Shown here in pieces: positions 43,509 through 53,984 of a stretch of DNA of 64,000 nt. A model generated the notes under the pieces. The model ran no database searches. It saw only the letters and a program-made list of their open reading frames with translations, and was not told the DNA's origin. The DNA is from Dentipellis sp. KUC8613. Lineage: Eukaryota > Basidiomycota > Agaricomycetes > Russulales > Hericiaceae. Position 1 is the first letter of the stretch, and the number at the start of each line of letters is the position of its first letter. The position numbers and the translations under genes were made by a program. Where the stretch lies: contig NSJX01000044.1 of the NCBI GenBank assembly GCA_002286715.1, forward strand, positions 42,249 to 106,248. Direction: 5' to 3'.

Positions 43509-44256
43509 ATGACTGCAAATTCTGGCGAGGTGGATCTTGATTGTATGTACTGCTCGTCCACACTACTCTCAGTCAAGTCTGAAACACCTATAGACAAGCT
43601 CCCAGAGTCAATCAAAGGGGCACTCGAAGGCTGGATCGGTTCCTGCCAAAATGCAGCTGTAGCCGTATGTGGCAGTACTTATCCAGCATCTCGACCTGAC
43701 TCTCACAACTGCGGGCTATAGTCTGTTCTTGTAGCATCCATCGTCGCCCAGCTTATGTCACCCGTGGGCATCATCCAAGATCCGGATGCCAGCAAGGGCT
43801 CTATCAATCCTGCCGCGCTCAAGGCTCTCACCGTCTTCTCTTATACTGCGCTCCTTCTCAGTTGCGGCGCTACGCTTGGCGCGTTGCTGCTGATCGACGA
43901 ATTTGGTCAACTGCCCTATCGTGCTGCGCAGCAGGACAATGCTCTGCGGGGTGGCAAAATCGCGTCGTCTTTGTACACATTCCTTGACGGGTTTGGTTTG
44001 CGCTCGGACTGCCGGCTGATTCGGGCCTATTGCGCGTTTTTTTTTTGCGGGAGCATTGAAAAAGAGGAAATTGACGCCATAGTTTATAGGGCTGCTGAGC
44101 CTCAACGTGGGAGTTGCTTGCCTGATCCTGCAGGTCATCCTGTATGTGTGGTTGACTGCAGCGCTCGCAGTCAAGATCGTTCTACTTCTAGTCACGGTGT
44201 TCTCCCTCGTACCTCTCGTACTCCTCGTCCTTCCCCGGCCTCGTAAATCCACTTAG
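43509..44256 (+). CDS. Family A multi-pass membrane protein, copy A1
   Basis: Predicted 193 aa from four exons (43509-43542, 43594-43664, 43722-44031, 44090-44256; 582 nt, in frame). A short N-terminus (YKLPESIKGALEGWIGSCQN) leads into hydrophobic segments: SVLVASIVAQLM, then ALTVFSYTALLLSCGATLGA with LLLIDEFG, and after a polar loop WLLSLNVGVACLILQVILYV with a long C-terminal hydrophobic run KIVLLLVTVFSLVPLVLLVL. It ends PRPRKST. Four membrane passes are likely. The last intron (44032-44089) begins GC rather than GT; A2 and A3 have GTGAG at this exact position. A family B gene follows 613 bp downstream on the same strand. I recognise the ALKALTVFSYTALLLS-type segment only as common in uncharacterised Agaricomycete membrane proteins. 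Confidence 0.75.
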
Positions 44257-44868
44257 CCAGTTTCGTCCACACAGTCCGGTTCTGGTGACCATTCCTCTCT
44301 AGCTCCTCCTCCCATCAATTTCCACTGCAGAACCACTCGTCCGCGTAATTCTCAATCTAATATTAGCTACGTATGATACCCCCGTCGGACTCTGTTTTCC
44401 GCACTCACGGAGCGCCGATAGTATGTACACCTATCTTTGGAGTATGATGGACACGAGGATTTCATGAACGGCTTGACAGCGGAAGCAGACAAGTCAGGCA
44501 AGCTAGGCCAGCAGCATTGCCCTAGTAGGAGCGAATCAGGGCGTTACCTTTTCCCCGGAATCTACGTCTCCTTTAACTGTCGCCCCGCCTGAGCGCACGA
44601 CACAGCCTGAAGATCATCCTAATCTCACGACGGAAACGCGAGGGAATGGTCTCAAGCTTCACTTCACCAGAACAGAAGTGTGTGCACCTTACACATCGTG
44701 CGTCTCCGCATGTTCGTAACCTTTCTGATCGGTCACATATGCAGGGATTTGCGCGGAGATATTTTTGACTGGGTATTTATTAGGTAGGTGCCGTTATCGC
44801 AGGTGTCCAGTCAGTCCTTCCCTCCAGTCTGCGGTCTTTAGTCTCATATTCGCGCTTCCGCCTCCCCG
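44257..44868. promoter_or_regulatory. Spacer between A1 and B1
   Basis: Contains the 3' flank of A1 and the promoter of B1. No coding signal; no clear TATA box. Confidence 0.35.
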
Positions 44869-46963
44869 ATGATTGACTTGATTCTAGAAGATCCCGTAGG
44901 TAAACTCCTCAAGATTGCGGCCAGAACATCACGTCCCTACCTTAGCCGAACAATCGCAGCCATCAAAGCTTGTCATGACATTATACTGCCTGAGATGAGG
45001 AGAACTGATGAACCCTTCGCTGAAGGATCGCTGTATGTAATGTTTCACTGGGGATGAATTGTTGACCATTGTGTGCTCTTTCAGAGCATTTGACATCGTC
45101 GAAGCCCTTCGAAATGCAATAGAAGAGGCCACTGGGAAAAAAGCTAAGGGGAAAAACGCGAGCGGCATTAACAGAATGTTTGACGATGTCATGAAGAAGA
45201 TAGAGCAGGCCCTGGACAGATACTTTCCGTCCGACCGCAGTGATGAGGAGCGCGAGGAATTCAAGCGTAGTATAAAAAACGCGGAAAAGGCAGACAAAGT
45301 CGCCATAGAGATGTCCGTACGGGTGAAAGAACGGCTGTCACGCATGGTAAGAGTGAAGGTAATCGGTCAGAATCCGGGACTGATATATAGCCGCTAGCAG
45401 CGTATCTTCCCGGAGCCAGAGATGACGCTCGAATTCAAATGGCCAAAAAAATTCGGACTGCCGTTTGATGGCGAGGGCTGCCGCATTCTTCGAAGTGGCA
45501 CATATATCTTCGTCGATAAATTTTGCACTGACAAATGCATTTTTGCAGGGAAGATGCCAAATAAGTTCACCCACAACCAGCTCCTCTGGATGTTCCACAC
45601 TCTAGAGGAGGGAGACAGCCCTATTCTGCTCACCGAAAATCCTCAGTTTTATACCGGTGATATTCAGACACAATTTACTGGCGACCGATTCAAGCTGAAG
45701 CCTATCAACGTCGACGATCTTCGCTCAAACGTGTCACCAAATCAACCGGCTGTTATCATCTATATTCTGAGAGATCGTGGTTGTTACCTTTTTTTGGACA
45801 ACGGTCAAAATTTCCGCAGTTTTGGCAATATCTGGAAAGTAGGCGACGGCAACAACGCGAAATTTGTCTTGAAAGGTACGTGCACATATCCTCGTCGCTT
45901 ATCACCATGAATGCTTCTCTGATATAAGTTGTCAGATATAAATGGAGACTTGCTGGCCGCAGATCAAATGCGGTATTATCTAGAAGCAGAGGTACCCATA
46001 ATCTCGAGCCGTGCTATCTCGACCCAGACTACCGGTCCAGGCGGTTATGTTAGACGAGGAATGGCAGACTGGCAGACGTTGCTTCAATCAGCAGCAGACG
46101 ACAATAAATGTGACTGGAAACTATACGCACCGAGGATTTCGCGTACCAACACAGAAACAGCAGCGAGGCACGATGGGGTTAGTATACTTCCCGGTGTAGG
46201 GATGATTCAACTTGCTCACATTGCCCACTTTTGTAACTAGAGCCCGAGTACCGGCCACGATGAGTCCACGCCGAGATCACAATCTAACATATCGTCGAGA
46301 GTGGAAGATGCTGCGTCAATTCCGCCGTCACCCCCGAGTAATCGACCCTCTCAGCAAGAGTCGATCCGTTCCCGGACGCCGCAGAGTTCAGACAGACAGG
46401 CCACTGTATCTCCGAACAGTGGTAGTTCACCTCGGACTGGCAGCCCGCAGCCTTCTGCCCGATCCGATACTTCTACCGAACACACTCGGCTATTATCAAG
46501 ACCCCCTCACGTCCCGGCGACAATGGCGCAAAACGCCGACCATCCGGTCAATGGCTCTCCGCGCGGCGTTCTTCGCTCTACAGCTCATTACCCGAGTGCA
46601 TTCCAACCCGGGCTTCGAAATTCAAATGCATCCGTTGCCCAACTGCGGGGTGAAGGGGCACCAGCGATTGATAGACCGCTTCCTGATTCAAATTCTCGCG
46701 CCGTCCCTTCGCGTACCCACCAGCCAAACGGGACTTCGGGCACCGTCAGCCTGAGTGCGGCGAACGGACAAAGAGTTTTGCCAGAGAATACGTCGCCGCC
46801 TGTGCCCGAGTCATCTTCGAAGCCTATCGTCCAGCCGGTGCCTACTTCAGACGCTTCAGCAAGCCATGCGACACCGGCGAATGTACAGCCAGCCACCACG
46901 TCTCGAAGGAGAAGATGGTACGATCCCATCGTGAACGTCGTCAATTATGTTGTCAACCGTTAG
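44869..46963 (+). CDS. Family B protein of unknown function, copy B1
   Basis: Multi-exon gene starting MIDLILEDPVGKLLKIAART. Exons join GSL to AFDIVEALRNAIEEATGKKA (about 45032/45087), SRM to QRIFPEPEMTLEF, LK to DINGDLLAADQMRYYLEAEV, and HDG to SPSTGHDESTPRSQSN. A probable 54-nt intron (45498-45551, in frame either way) precedes KMPNKFTHNQLLWMFHTLEE. The order is: N-terminal helices, a central ordered region (ILLTENPQFYTGD, IIYILRDRGCYLFLDNGQNF, GNIWKVGDGNNAKFVLKDIN), then about 220 residues of Ser/Pro-rich disorder. The tail RRRRWYDPIVNVVNYVVNR is basic followed by hydrophobic residues and could touch membrane. TAG at 46961-46963. No named family recognised. It lies directly after A1, and the same A-then-B order recurs at 57-60.7 kb. 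Confidence 0.7.
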
Positions 46964-47310
46964 ATGCCCGGGAAGAATGTTACTCACTAACTGGCAGTCA
47001 CACTGATCCCGGATACTGGCGCTCCTGTTTGTGGCCTTGATGGATTTACCTCAGCTTAGTGCACTTATGTGAAGCGCTGTCAAGTCATGCATGTACAGCC
47101 AGCCACCGCGTCTGGAAGGAGAGATGGTATGACTCATCGTAAACGTCGACAACTATGTTGTCCACCGTTAGCTGCTCGGAATGACCTTTGCTAACTTACT
47201 GACCGTCGCGGTGTCGATTGCGGTGCACTAGTGTGGGTCGATGTACTTAGTATTGCAAGCCGCTAGACGGCACTGGTCCCGGGTACTGGTGGTCGATATA
47301 ATTCAGCTTG
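46881..47310 (+). repeat. Tandem duplication of the B1 gene tail
   Basis: The last 83 bp of the B1 coding region plus about 125 bp of 3' flank (46881-47090) are repeated 210 bp downstream (47091-about 47310). Matching blocks are ATGTACAGCCAGCCACC, AACTATGTTGTC/AATTATGTTGTC with ACCGTTAG, and ACTGGTCCCGGGTACTGG/ACTGATCCCGGATACTGG. The second copy has a 1-nt deletion in the basic motif, so it is not coding. Confidence 0.7.
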
Positions 47311-48502
47311 GTGCATATAAAATACTGCTAAAACCGTTGGGGTAGGGTGTCGAAAAATTTTGCGCTTCCGTGGACTCGAAGGTGTGTTAAGTTGAAAAAT
47401 GGTCATGGTTGCGATGGGTTACGTGCCGGAATTATTCTGCATATGCTCGAAGTCAATGTGGCCGTCTGTACCCATGCGAAGAGGTGTACGTGCAAAAAAT
47501 GGGAATCCGACCACAAGTCTGTCGGATTGCGAGGTTTGAGTTTGAAGATAGAATTGGGTGTGGTCTCTGAATCACTAAGCCGAGTTTGTTAGAGCTGATT
47601 GATTTCATCGCCTGCTGTCCGAGGCGGCGGAATGCACGCGCCACAACGCGCGCGTGAAGGCTTGCTGCTGGATTCGGGTCCAGGGTGTTTGATTAAACGA
47701 ATGCAACGAGCGAGGGTGCACGGTTTTCAAATCAATTTGTTCAAAGATTTTGCCGGCCGCACAATGCAACTAGCTTGAGAAAAAGATAAGAAGGAAGGTA
47801 TAGGATGGGTAAGCGCTACTTTTGAGGCCTGAGGGCCAGCATGCTCACCAACGAGGAACCGGAAGATACGAAAGAGATACCGGTCTGAGGGTGCAGAACA
47901 CTCGTCAACGACGAATGAGAGCCGTGCGATGTATACCCCTCAAGTAAAAGTTAGAGGAACCAGGCCAGTTCGAGATATGGCTGCATGGGCGTGCTCGCGG
48001 GGAGTAAAAAGAGCGGGCTCACGAATAGCAAATAACTCACGGAGCGCGTGCTCGCGGAGAGCAGACTATGAGGGGCTGCCTATGCGTTGCACAGCACGTC
48101 AGCGCTTCAGCCTGGATAAAACTCCAGGTTGAATCGCAATTTACGAATTGCGGCAATCTGCATTTGCAGAGACTGAAATTTAGCATATCAGGGCTAAGCT
48201 CTCTGGTGGGTCACCCCCCGGAGCACATATTCTACGGTGTTGAGAACATACTGGCTTGTTGTGATCGTGAATTTTGTTACGGACGCGTCGGAAGTACGCG
48301 TTTACGACGTACGTGGCGCGTCGGCGTGTGGGGTATTACGGGAACCGCCGACGCCAACTGCGCGACTTGTTGCGAAGACGTCGTGCGGTCAATTGAGAAC
48401 ACTGTACAATAGCATTTGCACACACGATACCCGAATTTTTCCTGGGCCTGGGAAAAGAGAGCAAGGAGAGGATGGAGGCGGGAAGAGACGGCGAGGAGGA
48501 TA
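47311..48502. other. Intergenic region upstream of HSP60
   Basis: No credible gene in about 1.2 kb. Short reading frames show no motifs. The right end is the HSP60 promoter. Confidence 0.4.
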
Positions 48503-48525
48503 TTCAGAAATATTCTAGAGGCTTC
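48503..48525. promoter_or_regulatory. Heat-shock element upstream of HSP60
   Basis: TTC at 48503, AAA at 48508, TTC at 48513, GAG at 48518 and TTC at 48523: five 3-nt units in exact 5-nt register, matching the alternating TTC/GAA heat-shock factor site with three perfect units and two single mismatches. It lies about 145 bp before the HSP60 start codon, a normal distance for an Hsf1 site. Confidence 0.65.
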
Positions 48526-48670
48526 TGCAGAGTGGCCAAACAAAGGACAACAAAAGGGAAGTCGACGGAAGCGGCAAGCGCTCGTTTTCTCAGCCGTCTC
48601 CGTCTCCTCGTTCATCCTCTCCTCCTCCCTCCTCTCTTCTCATCTCTTCATCCACCTACCTCTCCCTAAG

Positions 48671-50764
48671 ATGCACCACATCTCCAACACGTCTTCGCGC
48701 GCCCTCCGCCGCGCTGCGGCCAAGGCGGCGCGTCCCGCACTCACGCGCGGTGCCCACAAGGAAATTAAGTTTTCCAATGAGGGCCGTGCGAGCATTCTCA
48801 AGGGTGTCGATGTGCTTGCGGACGCCGTCAGCGTCACGCTTGGGCCGAAAGGTGCGCAGGTTGCGCTGCTGCAGAAGATGTCGAGTGCTGACGTGTCGAC
48901 TCAGGTCGGAATGTCATCATCGAGCAGGCGTACGGTGGTCCCAAAATCACAAAAGGTGAGCGACTGCTTCCTTTGGGGCGTATAGGCCTTGGTGTCGAGT
49001 ATGGTGGAGTTGTCTTCGTCGCGTTTTCGAGAACACAGAGAGACGTGGCGACTTCACGTTACCCTGCGACTTCACCTTCGGCTCACACCGGCTCAGTCTG
49101 CTCCGTTTTCCTGCATACACATTCTGACTGCTATTTACCAGATGGTGTGACCGTGGCCAAGTCCATCACCATCAAGGACAAGTTTGAGAACCTCGGTGCT
49201 CGGTGAGTAGTATGTCTTATCCATATCCTACCATGTCCTGACGTTTTTTTGCAGCCTTGTTCAGGATGTTGCCCAGAAGACCAACGAGATTGCCGGTGAC
49301 GGTACCACCACCGCGACCGTTCTCACCCGCGCCATCTACTCCGAGGGTGTCAAGAACGTGGCAGCCGGCTGCAACCCCATGGACCTCCGCCGTGGCTCCC
49401 AGGCAGCCGTCGAGCGCGTCGTTGAGTTCCTCTCCAAGAACACGAAGACCGTTACCACCACCGCCGAGATCGCCCAGGTCGCGACTATCTCCGCGAACGG
49501 CGACGTCCACGTCGGCAACCTGATTGCGCAGGCCATGGAGAAGGTCGGCAAGGAGGGTGTCATCACCGTGAAGGAGGGTCGCACGATCGAGGACGAGATT
49601 GAGATCACCGAGGGCATGCGCTTCGACCGTGGCTTCATCTCGCCGTACTTCGTCACCGACGTCAAGGCGCAGAAGGTCGAGTTCGAGAAGCCCATGATCC
49701 TGCTCTCGGAGAAGAAGATCTCCGCGCTCCAGGACATCCTCCCTTCGCTCGAGGCCGCTGCTCAGGCGCGCCGCCCCCTTCTCATCATCGCCGAGGACGT
49801 CGACGGTGAGGCCCTCGCAGCCTGCATCCTCAACAAGCTCCGTGGCCAGCTCCAGGTCGCCGCCGTCAAGGCGCCCGGCTTCGGTGACAACCGCAAGAGC
49901 ATCCTTGGCGATCTCGCCATCCTCACCGGCGGCCAGGTCTTCACCGACGAGATCGACGTCAAGCTGGAGCGTGCGACGCCCGACCTGCTCGGCTCGACTG
50001 GCTCCGTCACCATCACGAAGGAGGACACGATCATCCTGAACGGCGAGGGCTCCAAGGACTCCATCCAGGCGCGCTGCGAGCAGATCCGCTCGCTCATCGC
50101 CGACCCCACGACGAGCGACTTCGACCGCACCAAGCTCCAGGAGCGCCTTGCGAAGCTGAGCGGCGGTGTCGCCGTCATCAAAGTCGGCGGTGCGTCCGAG
50201 GTCGAGGTCGGCGAGAAGAAGGACCGCTACGACGACGCGCTCAACGCGACGCGCGCGGCCGTCGAGGAGGGCATCCTCCCCGGCGGCGGCATCGCGCTGC
50301 TCAAGGCGTCGCTCGCGCTGACGTCGTCGTCGCCCGGCGCGCCGAACCAGAGCAAGTCGAACACGCACGCGGACGCGAAGCCCATTCCGACGACGAACTT
50401 CGACCAGGACCTCGGCGTGTCGATCATCAAGCGCGCGCTGACGGGCCCCGCGCGGACGATCCTGAAGAACGCGGGCGAGGAGTCGAGCGTCATCGTCGGC
50501 ACGCTCATGACGCAGTACGGCTCGCCGGACCAGTTCTCGTGGGGCTACGACGCGAGCAAGGGCGAGTACGTCGACATGATCAAGGCCGGCATCGTCGACC
50601 CGCTCAAGGTCGTGCGCACCGCGCTCGTCGACGCGGCGGGCGTCGCGTCGCTGCTCACCACGAGCGAGGCGAGCATCGTCGAGGGTGAGGAGGACAAGCC
50701 TGCGGGCGGCGTGCCCGGCGGCATGGGCGGCATGGGTGGAATGGGCGGCATGGGCGGCTTCTGA
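48671..50764 (+). CDS. HSP60: Mitochondrial chaperonin HSP60
   Basis: Predicted 600-aa group I chaperonin that folds proteins in the mitochondrial matrix as a ring complex with HSP10. Exons 48671-48851, 48905-48955, 49142-49202 and 49255-50764. Residues 1-31 are Arg/Ala/Ser-rich without acidic residues, a typical mitochondrial presequence, followed by [19 protein letters not shown]. Hallmarks: [20 protein letters not shown] (spanning intron 1), [20 protein letters not shown] (ATP site), [47 protein letters not shown] motif [19 protein letters not shown], and the Gly-Gly-Met C-terminal repeat. A Ser/Pro/Asn-rich insert near [16 protein letters not shown] is longer than in most HSP60s. A heat-shock element lies upstream. 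Identification is certain. Confidence 0.97.
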
Positions 50765-51730
50765 GCGTCATCCTGGCCGAGAAAAGTACTATCGTAGAGC
50801 TTACTGCTTCTGACCCGCTGCTGCATCGCGTTTTCTTCTGCTCTCTATGGCATCTACCCCCATCCCCATCCACGCACTGATCTATCGCTACTTACCTGCA
50901 TCCCCCGTCCCCTTTCATGGCATTACGATAAATTTACACTATTCATTCATGTTATAGGCCTTGTGCTGCTAGTTACGTTGAATGCAACCACCACTCACTC
51001 GACTTCACATGCTTTATCCACCGTGCGAACTCGCGTCGGGCATTGCCGAGAGGGCTACCTGGCATTTGTATTTGACTTGACGCCGCACTGCGTCCATGTG
51101 GCAGCACTCGTACGTCGTCTCCCCGCACCGTTGACGTTCCTATATTATATATCTGCAGGATCAGGCGACCCCAATACAGCGCTAGCTCTCGGCACGACGG
51201 CTGCACGAGCACAAGCGAGACTGGAATTACAGGCAGCGCGGCAGTCGAGAGCGCGGCAGGGTGCTCTGGATGCGTCTGAGACCGTGATGGATGCGATCCA
51301 GAGGCGTCACGAGCCCCTTTCGACCCTCTGTGGCTCTGTGGACTGTGGGGTAGGCTGAACCGATCGGTGATCCGCAGACGTCATGCTCGTTATCTGAGCC
51401 TCTGAGCGGCGGCGGATTGGGATGCTGGCCATGGCCATGGGCGAGCAGGGTCTCAGACTGGCGGGCGGGTGCAGGTGAAGGTTATAGCAAGTGACAAGTG
51501 AGTCGGCTGGTTCGTTTCTTATTCGATGTCGGCTGGTCTGAACTTGAATATCAGCTTTGAATCAGACCGTGCGTCCGCAGGCATAGCGAGATCGGGCTCC
51601 TAAGTGACGAGATTGCTCAGTCGGCGGATCGGTATGACGGAATGCGCACCGGCTGATTCAATATTCACTGATGAGACGGAGCGGAGGACACGCGCTCGGT
51701 TCGGGATCGGGATGTCTAACCTACGCGCCG

Positions 51731-51757
51731 TGGCTGGCTGGCTGGCTGGCTGGCTGG
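51731..51757. repeat. TGGC microsatellite
   Basis: Six consecutive TGGC units upstream of the COX subunit gene, read directly. Confidence 0.8.
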
Positions 51758-51826
51758 GGCTAGCACCCGCTGGACCCCCCTGGACTGCTTTCCCGCGCGT
51801 TCTAGCTGCTGAGCCTCGACGAGCGC

Positions 51827-51838
51827 TATACATAAAAG
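51827..51838 (+). promoter_or_regulatory. Possible TATA box of the COX subunit gene
   Basis: TATACATAAAAG about 165 bp before the start codon, in an otherwise GC-rich stretch. Position is a little distal unless the 5' leader is long. Confidence 0.3.
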
Positions 51839-52000
51839 CGGCCCTATTTTCGCAGATAATGGGCACTGCACATCCGCACCTCCTCTGCATCCTCCCGCAA
51901 CAGTCTCTCTCAGCCGCCTCACACTCTCCGGCGCTCTGCACTAGCTGAAGTCTCTTGACTCAGTATCTGTCTGCGACTTTCAACACTTGACAACTTGACC

Positions 52001-52359
52001 ATGTCGTCTTCTCTTGCCCGCATCCCCGCTGCTGCGCTGCGCTTCAAGCGCGTCCCGACGAGCACGTCGATGGTCTTCAGGAGGGGCGTGCGCGCAGGTG
52101 GCCCCGGCTACACGGTAAGCAGACGCATACCCCGCGCAGGTATTCGTGGATACTCACAATCGGTTGCGCAACAGGGTGTCCCGCTAGACTACACGAACAA
52201 GACTGCGCTCAAGATTAAGTTCATTGCGTTCTTCGGCAGCGGCTTCGCGCTCCCCTTCATCGCAACTTACTATCAAATGTACGCCTCCCTCCTTCACGTC
52301 TTGACATTCTTACTGATTCGACGCGCCGGGTACACAGGTGGAAGAGCGGCAACGCATAA
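52001..52359 (+). CDS. Cytochrome c oxidase subunit VIIc-like (yeast Cox8 type)
   Basis: Predicted 79-aa inner-membrane protein of complex IV. Three exons, 52001-52114, 52175-52278 and 52338-52359 (240 nt, frame intact). The N-terminal half (SLARIPAAALRFKRVPTSTS, then MVFRRGVRAGG) is Arg/Ser-rich with no acidic residue, a mitochondrial presequence. The mature part has the family features: GVPLDYTNKTALKIKFIAFF, a single membrane segment GSGFALPFIATYYQ, and a short C-terminal tail MWKSGNA. The last exon codes only seven residues plus the stop. Nuclear-encoded and probably housekeeping; the ATG at 52001 is the first in the leader. Confidence 0.85.
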
Positions 52360-53984
52360 TAGGGGACTTTGCCTTGCTTGCTTTCTCAGTTGGAACGGAC
52401 TCGTTTTCGAGAGTTGGCTTGTTGTACGATACACCGCTCGGTCGCACATGGCCCAGAGCTATAATGGAACATTGCACATAGGAAGTTAAGCGGGCCCTGG
52501 CCGGGACGGTGGTGCCATCATCTCTCAGGAGTCCTTAGAGTGTTATCCTCAAAGCTCGCCCTCATCAACTTCATGCGTTAGATAGGATAACGATAAGGGA
52601 ACGTATTCAACGTTCGAGTCGTCGTGTTTCAACGCAACGTTCAGGCTCAAGCTCGATTATTGGCATCAAGAATGCGCCTTGGCTTGCTTCGGCGAACATG
52701 TGTTTGGCTCCACTAACATCGTTGGTTCAGTCATCAGCTGATCAGGCAATCCGTGGGATATCATTTTCGCACTTTTCACAACTCCTCTTCGCGGTCAACT
52801 TTTACTCGCACAAGGCTGTTACTTCGTTTGGTCCATCCATCCGAATATCAATAGTTGCCAGTCTTCATCACTCGTACAATCTTGTTCGCGGCCGACTTCA
52901 GGATCAAGTCGTAGGCTAACCTTTCAGCTGGATTCCTTAATCGGTCTAGATGCTTCGCAGGACTTCGCCAGCATGTGGCCACATACGAGAGCTCCAACCT
53001 CGCGCCGCCATCGATGATTTGCAACCGCTCAAACGCTGTCACTTGACGAACCCGCAATCTCGCTCAATCTCTTCGCGCACTCCGAGTATCCACCGCTCGC
53101 ACGCTGTTCAACGTGGACGCACGCTCAGTGACAACGCGTCAATACCCAACCAATATCTGCTTGATGATAACCAAGGGTCCGAGGAAAGCTAACGAGCTAT
53201 CAGACTATCAGTGAGCATCGCTGCTATGGTGACTTATTTCCATATGGCGCATTGATTGATTGGGGACTTCCTTCTTTCAGACTACTGCCGCAGCTTGGGC
53301 ATGCGTCGTTCTATCTTTATCACCAACGCGAGCTCGTGTTTAATATGAAAAACCAATTCGGGCTCGGGTCCTGTCGACATCCCCCGATGTTCGCAACATC
53401 GTGGTCACGATGCTTCTCAATTCGATCTTCTCCTCTGGTGCGATTCGCAATGGAAACCGGCCGCTGACGCTGCAATATAATGGCACTCCCGCTGGCACGC
53501 GGCGCCCTTCGTATAATCCGCCCGCCGGGTACACCGTCAACAGCTTCGCAACCACACATGGCTTCTCCCTATTTTGGTCCCGTCGTGAAGTCTCTTTGCT
53601 CTGCAATCACGCTGGTCCGTCTCGAGCTTGTGGCACTTGACCCGATATCCCCTTCCTGCTACTATATTGCGTGTGGACCCGCTCCAAGGAATCGTGGACC
53701 GCGCTCTGATACTGGTCTCCGCTCCGTCGACACCCTCCCTCATACCCTGCACCGCACATGCAACAGTGTCTTCTTCGCCGAACTGCCTCGCTGGCACGGT
53801 CCATCTGACACGGACGTTCTGTTCTCGCTCGCGTTCTCCTGACAATCCCTCCGCATGGTACTGCTCAGGCTGCTTGTGAATCCCAACCTCGCGGTCGTCG
53901 CCCTTCAACTCTGAGCGGTATAAATATCACAATGCTTGCTTCTAGTCTTCCAGAGAAACTTTGGTCTCTTCTCGTCCTCGCAAA
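52360..53984. other. Intergenic region with no recognised gene
   Basis: 1.6 kb. Short overlapping frames on both strands have no motif. A GAAGTTAAGCGGGCC stretch near 52484 is superficially 5S-rRNA-like but was rejected. The right end carries the GH16 promoter. Confidence 0.4.
53919..53926 (+). promoter_or_regulatory. TATA box of the GH16 gene
   Basis: TATAAATA 59 bp before the GH16 start codon, a good consensus TATA box at a position suited to a short leader. Consistent with an inducible secreted-enzyme gene. Confidence 0.6.

Larger units (their letters stand above)
50765..52000. other. Intergenic region upstream of the COX subunit gene
   Basis: 1.2 kb without a credible gene. Holds a GGCT microsatellite (51731-51757) and a TATA-like site. 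A direct CCATGGCCATGG sequence at 51430-51441 is a short palindrome. Confidence 0.4.

Noticed and set aside
49217..50368. 383-codon minus-strand frame opposite HSP60
   Set aside because: Shadow of the HSP60 coding strand; composition is Leu/Arg/Asp-rich as expected for an antisense frame.
52440..52580. 5S rRNA-like segment (GAAGTTAAGCGGGCC)
   Set aside because: Only a short core resembles 5S rRNA; the conserved fungal 5' half and closing helix are missing, so it was not annotated.
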